Below are positions 1 through 7,643 of a stretch of DNA of 14,441 nucleotides, piece by piece. This DNA comes from Gemmatimonadota bacterium (GTDB taxonomy: Bacteria; Gemmatimonadota; Gemmatimonadetes; Gemmatimonadales; GWC2-71-9): positions 1 to 14,441 of the forward strand of contig JANYAG010000275.1 in the NCBI GenBank assembly GCA_025361465.1, in the 5' to 3' direction. Positions within the stretch are counted from its first letter, which is position 1; each line of letters begins with the position of its first letter. The translations under genes and the position numbers were made by a program. The notes under the pieces are model-generated. The model made no database searches and was not told the origin of the DNA. It was given only the letters and a program-made list of their open reading frames with translations.

Positions 1-1272
1 GATGAATATCGCATCGGCCTGCCGGAGCATCTCGAGCTGGGGGCCGGTGACCGCCCCGAGGATTCGGATCGCCAGTCCCGGGCCGGGGAACGGATGACGG
101 CCCACCATCTCCTCCGGCAGGCCCAACTCCCGCCCGACCTGGCGCACTTCGTCCTTGAACAGTTCGCGCAGCGGCTCGATCAGCTTGAACGGAAGTCGCT
201 CCGGCAGGCCACCCACGTTGTGGTGGGTCTTGATGGTCACGGACGGCCCGCCGCGCGGAGAGTAGGATTCGATGACGTCAGGATAGAGTGTGCCCTGCAC
301 CAGGAACCCGACATCGCTCCCGACATGCTTCGCCTCCTGCTCGAAGACGTCGATAAACCGATGGCCGATTCGCTTCCGCTTGGTCTCCGGATCCGTGATG
401 TCACGAAGGTCTTCGAGGAACGCCGCGGACGCATCCACCGTCCGCAAGTCGATGCCGAGGGCGCTTCGGAACGTCCGCTCCACCTGCTCGCGTTCGCCGA
501 GCCGCAGAAGTCCGTGATCGACGAAGATGCAGGTCAGTCGGTCGCCCACCGCCCGATGCACCAGCGCGGCCGCGACGGCCGAATCGACGCCGCCGGACAA
601 GCCGCAGATCACCCTGGCATCGGGGCCGACCATGTCGCGGACCTTTTGCACCTCCGACTCGACGAAGTGCTCGGGCGTCCAGTTGGGAAGGCAGCGACAG
701 ATTTCGAACAGGAAATTGGCCAGGATCTCCCCGCCCCGCGGCGTGTGGGCGACTTCGGGATGGAACTGCACCGCATGGAGCGGAAGGCTGTGGTGTTCGA
801 TCGCTGCGATGGGGGAGTTGTCACTCGATGCGGTCAGCTGCCAGCCCGGAGGCACGGCCTCGACATGATCACCGTGGCTCATCCAAACCGGCGTGGTCGC
901 ACCGGCAGTAAAGCCCTTGAAGAGCTTGCCGCCCTGGACGCGGACATCGGCCCGGCCGTATTCCCGGCGGTTTGCCGCGACGACACTTCCGCCGCTCAAC
1001 TGCGCCAGGACTTGCATGCCGTAGCAAAGCCCGAGGACCGGGATCCCGAGGCCAAGTAATTCGGGCTGGGCCGTCGGCACCCCTTCGCCATACACCGAGG
1101 CCGGTCCGCCGGAGAGGATCACCCCCTTCGGTTGCCATCCCTGGATCCAGGCGATATCACGGGAAGGGGGATGAATTTCGCAATACACATGCTGTTCGCG
1201 GACGCGCCGCGCGATGAGCTGGGTAAACTGCGAGCCAAAATCGATGATGAGGATGCCATCAGGATGGGTCAC
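1..1272 (-). CDS. guaA: GMP synthase (glutamine-hydrolysing), 3' end cut by the window edge
   Basis: Converts XMP to GMP in the cytoplasm using ATP and the amide nitrogen of glutamine, the last step of guanine nucleotide synthesis. Translation of the reverse strand from a GTG at 1272 gives 424 residues with no stop before base 1; the family is usually about 515-525, so roughly the last 100 residues (most of the dimerisation domain) are missing. The class I glutamine amidotransferase domain has its nucleophile in GLCYGMQ (Cys83) and the triad partners in QFHPEV (His171, Glu173). The ATP pyrophosphatase domain begins with the PP-loop LSGGVDSA (residues 225-232). The XMP-binding region has KTHHNVGG (about 348-355) and RHPFPGPG (about 392-399). 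The GTG overlaps the lysA stop as GTGA, and a nearby ATG is out of frame, so the start is well supported. Translation is probably coupled to lysA. Identification is secure. Confidence 0.97.
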   Translation of the reverse strand, partial: MTHPDGILIIDFGSQFTQLIARRVREQHVYCEIHPPSRDIAWIQGWQPKGVILSGGPASVYGEGVPTAQPELLGLGIPVLGLCYGMQVLAQLSGGSVVAANRREYGRADVRVQGGKLFKGFTAGATTPVWMSHGDHVEAVPPGWQLTASSDNSPIAAIEHHSLPLHAVQFHPEVAHTPRGGEILANFLFEICRCLPNWTPEHFVESEVQKVRDMVGPDARVICGLSGGVDSAVAAALVHRAVGDRLTCIFVDHGLLRLGEREQVERTFRSALGIDLRTVDASAAFLEDLRDITDPETKRKRIGHRFIDVFEQEAKHVGSDVGFLVQGTLYPDVIESYSPRGGPSVTIKTHHNVGGLPERLPFKLIEPLRELFKDEVRQVGRELGLPEEMVGRHPFPGPGLAIRILGAVTGPQLEMLRQADAIFI

Positions 1273-2570
1273 GGCTGCTCGTCGGCAAAGGGGTCTGCGA
1301 TCTCGTCGCGATAGAGGTCAGTAAGTCGCTCTCGCGGGCGGACGACGGCCCAACGGCCATCCTCGACCAGCACCTCGGCGGCGCGGGCCCGTGAGTTGTA
1401 GTTGGAACTCATGGCGAACCCGTACGCTCCGGCCCCGAGGATCGCGAGATGTTCGCCAGCGCGCAGGGCGGGCAGTGCACGTTCCAGCCCGAGGAAGTCG
1501 CCGATCTCGCACACCGGGCCCACCACGTCGAGGAGACCCGTGGGGGCTTCGCCCGACTCGACGGACACGATCTCGTGCCACGCCTGATACAGCGCGGGTC
1601 GAAGCAGGTCGTTCATCCCGGCGTCGACGATCGCGATCTCGCGTCCGCCGGAATGCTTTCGGTGCAGGACACGCGTCACCAGCACGCCGGCGTTCCCGAC
1701 CAGGTAGCGGCCCGGTTCCACTTCAATCGTACACCCCGTCGCCACCAGCGTCTCCCGCAGCGGGGCGATCCACTCCGCCGGTTCGAGGGGGGATTCCTCA
1801 CGGTACCGGATGCCCAGCCCGCCACCGAGCCCGAGGACTGTCGGCTGATGACCGGCAGCCCGCACCGTCCCGAGCGCAGCGAGGAGCTGATCAAGACCGG
1901 CAAGATACGGTGCCACATCGAGCAGTTGGGAGCCGATGTGCATGGCGACCCCGCCAAGGCGGAGACCGGGCGTCTCGTCGAGCAGCGACAAGGCCGTCGT
2001 GAGCTGGTCGAGCGGAAGGCCGAACTTGAGACCGCCCTTCCCGGTGGAGATGTAGGGATGGGTGTCGGTGGTGACGTCGGGATTGATCCGGATGCCGATG
2101 GTGCAGCTCCCGACGCCGGTCTCGACCATGATGGCCAACCGCTGCAGTTCCGAGAGCGACTCGACATTGATCCGGCTGACGCCAGTGGCCAGGGCGGCGG
2201 CGAGTTCCTCATCACTCTTCCCCACCCCGCTGAAGACAATGCGATCCGCCGGGAAACCCGCGGCGAGCGCCCGGAGAAGCTCGCCCCCGGAAACGATATC
2301 CGCGCCCGAGCCCGATTGTTCGAGCAGGCGGAGCACGGCAAGATTGGCGTTCGCCTTGACGGCGTAGCAGACGCGGTGGGGCAGGTCGCCGAAGGCGCTG
2401 TCCAGCACCGTAAACCGCCGGCGGATCGCGGCGGCATCATAGACGTAGGTGGGCGTGCCCACGCCCGCGACGATGGCAGCCAGCGACACGCCACTCAGCA
2501 GCAGCGTGCCGCTCGCTTCCCTGGCCAGGCCGCATTCGGCCAGCCGCGACGCTAGTACGCTCGCGCCCAC
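1269..2570 (-). CDS. lysA: Diaminopimelate decarboxylase
   Basis: PLP enzyme that decarboxylates meso-diaminopimelate to L-lysine, the final step of the DAP pathway. With the GTG start at 2570 it has 433 residues, close to the family norm. An alanine-racemase-like TIM barrel carries the PLP lysine in CYAVKANAN (Lys72), HIGSQL (211-216), the phosphate-binding GGGLGI (249-254) and EPGRYLVGNAG (285-295). The C-terminal domain has CEIGDFLG (Cys354, supplied to the partner subunit's active site in this family) and GAYGFAMSSNYNSR (381-394). The frame stays open upstream to 2654, deep inside proS. GTG 2570 was chosen because it gives a normal N-terminus just before the first strand (GTLLLSGVSL) and overlaps proS by only 19 nt; I see no good Shine-Dalgarno, so the start is uncertain. 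The stop overlaps the guaA start. DAP is also the likely wall cross-linking residue, so the enzyme sits at the split between wall and protein synthesis. Confidence 0.95.
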   Translation of the reverse strand: MGASVLASRLAECGLAREASGTLLLSGVSLAAIVAGVGTPTYVYDAAAIRRRFTVLDSAFGDLPHRVCYAVKANANLAVLRLLEQSGSGADIVSGGELLRALAAGFPADRIVFSGVGKSDEELAAALATGVSRINVESLSELQRLAIMVETGVGSCTIGIRINPDVTTDTHPYISTGKGGLKFGLPLDQLTTALSLLDETPGLRLGGVAMHIGSQLLDVAPYLAGLDQLLAALGTVRAAGHQPTVLGLGGGLGIRYREESPLEPAEWIAPLRETLVATGCTIEVEPGRYLVGNAGVLVTRVLHRKHSGGREIAIVDAGMNDLLRPALYQAWHEIVSVESGEAPTGLLDVVGPVCEIGDFLGLERALPALRAGEHLAILGAGAYGFAMSSNYNSRARAAEVLVEDGRWAVVRPRERLTDLYRDEIADPFADEQP

Positions 2571-3997
2571 ACCGCTTCGACGGTCGCGGGGCGCCCCGTC
2601 CAGATGCATGTGGTCGGCGCCTCTGGCGACCGGAACTCGGGATCCGGCAGGCAACGGATGGTGGCCTTGGTTCGGGCCTTGATCTCGGCTTCTACGGCCG
2701 GGTCACCACAGAATCCGGCAAAGACAAAGCCACCGTTGCCTTCGAGAAACGCGATGAACTCTTCCTTGCTCTTCGGGTTGCGCAGGGTCGCGGCATCCCG
2801 CCGCGCCCGCGCGGCATCGAGCATCGCCTGCTGCATCGCGGTCATCTCCTGGAGCAGCCGGGCAGCGAGGCCTGCCATCGGGACCGCCTCCTTGCCGCCA
2901 AGGCGGCGGGCCAGCATCACGCTCTGCTGCGCCAGGTCGCGCGGCCCAAGCTCGAGACGGAAGGGTGTGCCGCGCGATTCCCACTCGTAGTACTTGGCCC
3001 CCGGCTTGATCTCCCGCTTGTCCGTGGTCGTGCGGATGCCGGCCCCGCGCAGTTCCTTCATCATCGACTCGGCGGCCTCCACCACCTGCGCCCTCTCCTC
3101 GTCCGTGCGCCAGATGGGAATGATCACCACCTGCCATTGCGCCAGCCGGGGCGGACAGACCATTCCCTTGTCGTCGCCGTGCGTCATGATGAGCCCGCCG
3201 ACCAGGCGAGTCGATACGCCCCACGACGTGCTCCACACGTAGTCCAGTCCGCCTTCGGCCGTCTGGAATTGCACATCAAAGGCCTTGGCAAAATTCTGCC
3301 CGAGGTTGTGCGAGGTGCCGGCTTGGAGGGCCTTGTTGTCCTGCATCAACGCTTCGCAGCCGTAGGTGCGCAGCGCCCCGGCGAATCGCTCGGAATCGGT
3401 CTTCGGACCGGTGATGACCGGCATGGCCATCCACTCTTCCATGAACGTGCGATACAGATTGAGGATCAGCAGGGTTTCTGCCTCGGCCTCGGCTTCGGTC
3501 GCATGGGCGGTGTGGCCTTCCTGCCAGAGGAACTCGGTCGTGCGCAGGAAGAGGCGCGTGCGCAACTCCCAGCGCACGACGTTGGCCCACTGATTGATCA
3601 GCACAGGCAGGTCGCGATAGCTCTGGATCCACTTGGCGTACATGGCGTAGATGATCGTTTCCGACGTCGGCCGGACGACCAGCGGCTCCTCAAGTTCCTT
3701 GCCGCCGCCATGGGTCACCACCGCCGTTTCTGGGGCAAAGCCCTCGACGTGCTGTGCCTCCTTGGCCAGGAAGCTCTGCGGGATGAACAGCGGGAAATAG
3801 GCGTTCTGGTGTCCGGTGTCTTTGAACATCCGGTCGAGCGCCTGCTGCATCTGCTCCCAGATCGCGTAGCCGTTGGGGCGGATCACCATGCACCCCCGCA
3901 CCGGCGAGTAGTCCGCGAGTTCGGCCCGCATGATCAGATCGTTGTACCAGGCGCTGAAATCCACGGCGCGCGGGGTAATGGCTTTGGACTCTGCCAT
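2552..3997 (-). CDS. proS: Prolyl-tRNA synthetase, archaeal/eukaryal-type without editing insert
   Basis: Class II aminoacyl-tRNA synthetase charging tRNA-Pro. It has 481 residues; the short length and lack of the roughly 180-residue insertion between motifs 2 and 3 identify the archaeal/eukaryal-like (type 3) ProRS rather than the long E. coli form. Motif 1 lies around 38-75 (PNGYAIWEQM), motif 2 around 146-165 (RTTEFLWQEGHTAH), the proline pocket has GTSHNLGQNF (227-236) and motif 3 GGLIMTHGDDKGMV followed by CPPR (Arg284). An anticodon-binding domain (about 288-400) follows, then a C-terminal zinc-domain remnant and a terminal Tyr (ARAY), typical of this type. Family zinc ligands follow C-x4-C and C-x2-C; here only Cys430 and Cys464 remain, with Val435 and Thr467 in the partner positions. 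ATG 3997 lies 4 nt after the hisS stop. An AGGA about 12 nt upstream is only a weak ribosome site. Confidence 0.97.
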   Translation of the reverse strand: MAESKAITPRAVDFSAWYNDLIMRAELADYSPVRGCMVIRPNGYAIWEQMQQALDRMFKDTGHQNAYFPLFIPQSFLAKEAQHVEGFAPETAVVTHGGGKELEEPLVVRPTSETIIYAMYAKWIQSYRDLPVLINQWANVVRWELRTRLFLRTTEFLWQEGHTAHATEAEAEAETLLILNLYRTFMEEWMAMPVITGPKTDSERFAGALRTYGCEALMQDNKALQAGTSHNLGQNFAKAFDVQFQTAEGGLDYVWSTSWGVSTRLVGGLIMTHGDDKGMVCPPRLAQWQVVIIPIWRTDEERAQVVEAAESMMKELRGAGIRTTTDKREIKPGAKYYEWESRGTPFRLELGPRDLAQQSVMLARRLGGKEAVPMAGLAARLLQEMTAMQQAMLDAARARRDAATLRNPKSKEEFIAFLEGNGGFVFAGFCGDPAVEAEIKARTKATIRCLPDPEFRSPEAPTTCIWTGRPATVEAVWARAY

Positions 3998-4001
3998 GCT
4001 G

Positions 4002-5309
4002 TTATGCGGTCCTCATGAGGAGTTCACGACAACGAATTGCGAGGGTACCGACCGGCACGCTCGACTGGGTGCTTCCGGCCAGGTCCCTCAATTGCACCTC
4101 CCCGCGGGCCCGATCATCCGGCCCGATGACCACGGCGAGTCGGGCGCCCCGGGCGTCGGCGAGCTTGAGCTGCTTGCCAACAGCACCGGGAGTGAACGCG
4201 TACTCGACCCGCAGCCCCGCATCGCGCAGCTCGTGCGCCAGGCGCAGCGCGTGCGGTGAGTCCGCTTCCGTCACCGCGACCAGGAAGAGGTCGATCGTCG
4301 GCCCCACGGCAGGCCGGAGATCACGGTCCTTGAGCAATTCGCCCAGCACAACGTCACCCATACCGAAGCCGAGCGCGGGAAGCTCGACCCCGCCGAGGGA
4401 AGCGAGCAGGGTGTCGTAACGTCCGCCACCGCAGATCGCGCGAAGCGTGCGCTGCGCGTCAAACAACTCGAAGACCGTCCCGGTATAGTAGGCCAGACCG
4501 CGGACCACGGTGAAATCGACATCGATCCACTCCGCGAGGTCCATGGCCTCGAGCGCAGCGAGCGTGCGACGAAGCGGCGCAATGGATGCATCGCCGCCTG
4601 GTGCCCCCTGCAGCGCCTCCTCGACGGCGGTCAGGCCGCGGATCTTGGCCACCGCTTCAAGATCCGACACCGTTGCCGGCGCGAAGGGATGCACCTCATC
4701 CTTCAGCTTGTCGATGTCTTCACGCCGCATTCGTTCGATCTTGTCGATGAATTGGTAGGCCGCCTGCATCCCCTCCTCGGCAACCCCACGCTGCTTCAGG
4801 ATGGCGGTCAGGGCCCGGCGGTCGGAAAGGCGGACCCGAACGTCCGTCGGTCCCAGTCCGAACCCCCGCATCATGTCGATCGACAACGCGATGATCTCGG
4901 CGTCGGCCAAGGGACCCGCCTCGCCGATCAGGTCGCAGTTGAGCTGGAAATGCTCGCGGAGCCGACCGCGCTGCTGCCGCTCGTAGCGGAAGAGCTGAGG
5001 AATCGAGAACCAGCGGATCGGCTTCTTCAGCCCGTTGGCTCGCTCGGCCACCATCCGGGCCAGCGTAGGGGTCATCTCCGGCCGAAGGGCAACCTCCCGG
5101 TCTCCCTTGTCGCGGAAATTGTAGAGCTGGCCGACGATCTCCGTGCCGCTCTTGGCCGTGTACAACTCCAGCGGCTCCAACGGAGGACCATCATACTCCT
5201 CGAAGCCGTAGCGCGACGCCACCTGGCGCCACACCGCGAAGATGTAATTCCGGAGGGCGAGATCGGCGGGGGGGAAGTCACGAAAACCGGGAAGGCCCTT
5301 GGAAGTCAT
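4002..5309 (-). CDS. hisS: Histidyl-tRNA synthetase
   Basis: Class II synthetase charging tRNA-His; 435 residues from ATG 5309. Motif 2 is FRYERQQRGRLREHFQLN (107-124). The HisRS-specific motif RGLAYYTGTVFE (270-281) contains the catalytic Arg270, and AICGGGRYD (291-299) with GFGMG (314-318) completes the active site. The anticodon-binding domain occupies about 338-430. The segment VRVRLSDRRALTAIL (157-171) resembles the NDRR-type sequence of archaeal, eukaryal and some bacterial HisRS rather than the NSLG-type of E. coli or Bacillus. A TTG at 5333 would add eight residues, but HisRS normally begins just before the G-x-R-D segment (here GFRDFPP), so the ATG is preferred. It starts 39 nt after the folC stop and is followed 4 nt later by proS. 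No strong Shine-Dalgarno is visible. Confidence 0.96.
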   Translation of the reverse strand: MTSKGLPGFRDFPPADLALRNYIFAVWRQVASRYGFEEYDGPPLEPLELYTAKSGTEIVGQLYNFRDKGDREVALRPEMTPTLARMVAERANGLKKPIRWFSIPQLFRYERQQRGRLREHFQLNCDLIGEAGPLADAEIIALSIDMMRGFGLGPTDVRVRLSDRRALTAILKQRGVAEEGMQAAYQFIDKIERMRREDIDKLKDEVHPFAPATVSDLEAVAKIRGLTAVEEALQGAPGGDASIAPLRRTLAALEAMDLAEWIDVDFTVVRGLAYYTGTVFELFDAQRTLRAICGGGRYDTLLASLGGVELPALGFGMGDVVLGELLKDRDLRPAVGPTIDLFLVAVTEADSPHALRLAHELRDAGLRVEYAFTPGAVGKQLKLADARGARLAVVIGPDDRARGEVQLRDLAGSTQSSVPVGTLAIRCRELLMRTA

Positions 5310-5348
5310 GGCGCAAAATACATGGTCGGGCAACCCCCGTCGCGGGGC

Positions 5349-6590
5349 TCACCCCACTTCGAAGCCTTTGGCCGTCATGACGTCCCCAACCGTGTGGAAC
5401 GATCCGGTCACCAGTATCGTCCCGGACCCACCTTCCACCTCCCGCAAAGCCAGCCAGAAATCCGGCTCGAGATGCCACTTGGCCCGCGCCGGTGGACGCC
5501 CGGGATCGGCCAGCCATCGCTCGAGCCAGCCCGTATCCCACCGACGCCCGGTCGCGGTCGGGGCGACCGTGAGGATGCCGACGTCGATCGCCTGGTCCAG
5601 TTCGATCAGCATCTCGGGGTACGCCTTGTCGCCCAGGATCGAGACCAGTGCCCTGATCGGCCGCGGCGGGTTGAGCTCCCGGAGCGCGGCCGTCAATGCC
5701 CGCATCCCATCAGGGTTGTGAGCCACATCGAACAACCAGCGGCCACGGCGATCCAGCCGACCCGCGACCCGGGCCCTGGCAAAGGCCGCGGCCTTCACCT
5801 CGTCGCGAGGACGAAACGGTGCCGGCAGGGTTTCCAGAAGCACTGAGGCGATGGCGGCATTCCGCCGCTGATGCGGACCACGGAGTCCGAGCGACCCAGG
5901 GAACCTCGCGTCGGCAGGCACGACGACGGGCAGGAATCCTCCGGCAGGATCGAGACCGCCAACGACCGCCCTGCCCGCCTCGAGAAGCTCCGCGACCAGC
6001 TCCGGCTCCGGTTCACCGATCACCAACGGTACCCCTGGTTTGGCGATGCCCGCCTTCTCGCGGGCGATGTCGCGGGTGGTTTCGCCCAGATACTTCTGGT
6101 GGTCGAGCGCGATATGGGTGATCACGCAGGCGAGGGGTACGATCACATTCGTGCTGTCGAGACGCCCGCCCAGGCCGACCTCGACCACGGCAATGTCGAC
6201 CTCCCGTGCCGCGAAGTCGGCGAGGGCGATCGCGGTGCTGACCTCGAAGAACGTAGCGCCCGTTTCCTCGATCAGGGGGCGGAGATGCTCGGTCCATGAG
6301 GCCACGGCATGTTCCGAAATCGGAACTCCATCCACGCGGATGCGCTCACGAAACGAGACGAGATGCGGCGAGGTATACAACCCGACCTTCCAGCCCGATG
6401 CCTGAAGCGTGTCGGCGATCAGCGTTGCCACGCTTCCCTTCCCATTGGTACCTGCCACATGAATGGTCGGGAAGAGCCGCTGCGGCTCGCCGACACCGGC
6501 GAGCAGCTTCCGGGTGGTCTCGAGCCCGAACTTGATCTGGGTGGTCCGGGGAAACAGGTAGTCGATGGCTTCCTGGTACGTCACTGCCAT
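5349..6590 (-). CDS. folC: Folylpolyglutamate synthase / dihydrofolate synthase
   Basis: Mur-ligase-family enzyme that adds glutamate to dihydropteroate and/or tetrahydrofolate with ATP; cytoplasmic, folate pathway. It has 413 residues, slightly compact for FolC. The P-loop is HVAGTNGKGS (44-53), followed by LYTSPHLVSFRERI (71-84), FEVSTAIALADF (115-126), VEVGLGGRLDSTNVI (136-150), THIALDHQKYLG (158-169) and EKAGIAKPG (178-186, with the lysine usually carbamylated in this fold). The C-terminal domain carries FDVAHNPDG (287-295). The frame is open upstream to 6764, inside accD, but those residues are Cys/Pro/Ser-rich and unlike FolC; ATG 6590 gives the expected MAVTYQEAIDYLF start. A weak AAGG lies about 11 nt upstream. 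accD-folC adjacency is common in bacteria. Whether it has both activities cannot be told from sequence alone. Confidence 0.95.
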   Translation of the reverse strand: MAVTYQEAIDYLFPRTTQIKFGLETTRKLLAGVGEPQRLFPTIHVAGTNGKGSVATLIADTLQASGWKVGLYTSPHLVSFRERIRVDGVPISEHAVASWTEHLRPLIEETGATFFEVSTAIALADFAAREVDIAVVEVGLGGRLDSTNVIVPLACVITHIALDHQKYLGETTRDIAREKAGIAKPGVPLVIGEPEPELVAELLEAGRAVVGGLDPAGGFLPVVVPADARFPGSLGLRGPHQRRNAAIASVLLETLPAPFRPRDEVKAAAFARARVAGRLDRRGRWLFDVAHNPDGMRALTAALRELNPPRPIRALVSILGDKAYPEMLIELDQAIDVGILTVAPTATGRRWDTGWLERWLADPGRPPARAKWHLEPDFWLALREVEGGSGTILVTGSFHTVGDVMTAKGFEVG

Positions 6591-6666
6591 ACCGCAGCCG
6601 ACCTTGCAGGTACGCCCCACTCCGGGGCAGCAGCGGGGCGCATCAGACGAGCAGAATCCGGTTGAA

Positions 6667-7542
6667 TCAGGCGACGTCGACGGCACGCGGCGGGAGAGCT
6701 CGCCGCTGCATGTGCCGAAGGAGCCGGGCCGTGGTTTCGCGCAGGGAGGCGCGGGGCACAACATCGTCGACCTGTCCCTTTTCCAGCAGGAATTCAGCGG
6801 TCTGAAATCCTTCGGGAAGGTCCTGCCCGATGGTTTGCTTGATCACGCGCTGGCCGGCAAACCCAATCACGGCACCCGGCTCGGCGAGAATGACGTCGCC
6901 CTGCATGGCGAAGGAGGCCGACACCCCACCCGTGGTGGGATCGGTGAGGATTGAGATGTAAGGAACGGCAGCCTGCTTCATCATGGCAATCGCCGAAGAG
7001 GTCTTGGCCATCTGCATCAGCGACAGCGCCCCCTCCTGCATTCGCGCGCCACCGGACGTGCACACCAGGACCAGCGGAATGCGCTTGTCGGTCGAACGCC
7101 GTGCCAGGCGAGCGATCTTCTCGCCGACTACCGACCCCATCGAACCGCCCATGAACCGGAAATTCATGACCCCGAGGTGCAGCGGGCGAGTATCGAGTTT
7201 GGCCACCCCGGTGAAGATGGCATCGGACGGACCGGCCTTCTTCTGGGCGACTGCCAGCCTGCCGGCGTAGTGCTCAAAGCCAAGAGGATCCGCCGAGCGC
7301 AGGTCACCGTAGAGCTCTCGCCAGCTGCCTTCGTCGGTCAGCAGCTCGATGTACTCCTCTGCCAGAAAGCGCTTATGCGTACCGCATTCCGGACAGACAT
7401 TCAGCGCTTTCTCAAATTTTTCGCTGAGGTCGATATGGCCGCATGATTCGCACTTTTCCCAAGCGTCCGCGGGGATTTCGCGACGTTCCCGTTGGACCGT
7501 CCTGGATTTGCGCTCTTTCTTGAACCACGCCATTACGGTCAT
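6667..7542 (-). CDS. accD: Acetyl-CoA carboxylase carboxyltransferase subunit beta
   Basis: Beta subunit of the carboxyltransferase that moves CO2 from carboxybiotin to acetyl-CoA to make malonyl-CoA, the first committed step of fatty acid synthesis; it works with AccA, which is not in this window. It has 291 residues, normal for the family. The N-terminal four-cysteine zinc ribbon is complete: Cys31, Cys34, Cys50 and Cys53. The crotonase-like domain shows GVMNFRFMGGSMGSVVGEK (124-142), TSGGARMQEGALSLMQMAK (162-180) and DPTTGGVSASFAMQGD (201-216). ATG 7542 has AGGA 4 nt upstream; a second in-frame ATG at 7533 would start MAWFKKE, the more usual AccD N-terminus, so either may be used. The gene follows a 101-nt leader and is followed after 76 nt by folC. 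Confidence 0.97.
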   Translation of the reverse strand: MTVMAWFKKERKSRTVQRERREIPADAWEKCESCGHIDLSEKFEKALNVCPECGTHKRFLAEEYIELLTDEGSWRELYGDLRSADPLGFEHYAGRLAVAQKKAGPSDAIFTGVAKLDTRPLHLGVMNFRFMGGSMGSVVGEKIARLARRSTDKRIPLVLVCTSGGARMQEGALSLMQMAKTSSAIAMMKQAAVPYISILTDPTTGGVSASFAMQGDVILAEPGAVIGFAGQRVIKQTIGQDLPEGFQTAEFLLEKGQVDDVVPRASLRETTARLLRHMQRRALPPRAVDVA

Positions 7543-7643
7543 AGAGTCCTGGAGAGGTCGGCCCAGGGAGGTCCGACGGACCTATGAACGTGCGTCAGTC
7601 GGGGCGGGAGCGCAAGACCTTGACAGCTAACATGTTGATTTAC
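7543..7643 (-). other. Leader between rodA and accD with a perfect inverted repeat
   Basis: This is the longest gap downstream of mreB. The sequence AGGTCCG-A-CGGACCT (7569-7583, plus strand) is a perfect 7+1+7 palindrome centred about 34 nt upstream of the accD ATG. In RNA it could form a small hairpin of 5-6 bp. An 8-bp palindrome AACATGTT lies at 7629-7636. No T-run follows either, so a terminator for rodA is unlikely. No convincing -35/-10 pair facing accD was found. An operator, leader hairpin or internal promoter region is possible; none is demonstrated. Confidence 0.5.
7547..7550 (-). promoter_or_regulatory. Possible ribosome binding site of accD
   Basis: AGGA on the minus strand, 4 nt before ATG 7542 and 13 nt before the second in-frame ATG at 7533. 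The spacing is short for the first and long for the second, so it favours 7542 only weakly. Confidence 0.4.

Noticed and set aside
94..1059. 321-codon open frame on the plus strand
   Set aside because: Antisense shadow of guaA, whose reverse-strand translation is a clear GMP synthase.
1449..2555. 368-codon open frame on the plus strand
   Set aside because: Antisense shadow of lysA, with no recognisable motifs.
5310..5333. TTG start for hisS adding eight residues
   Set aside because: ATG 5309 fits the normal HisRS N-terminus; TTG is a rarer start and the extra residues are not family-like.
4689..5846. 385-codon open frame on the plus strand
   Set aside because: Antisense to hisS and folC, both of which have complete family motifs; the product is low in hydrophobic order and resembles no family.
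6613..6640. Inverted repeat CGCCCC...GGGGCG between accD and folC
   Set aside because: Only 6 bp of stem with a 16-nt loop and no T-run, in GC-rich sequence; not enough for a terminator.
6591..6764. N-terminal extension of folC into accD
   Set aside because: The 58 extra residues are Cys/Pro/Ser-rich and unlike FolC; ATG 6590 gives the expected start.
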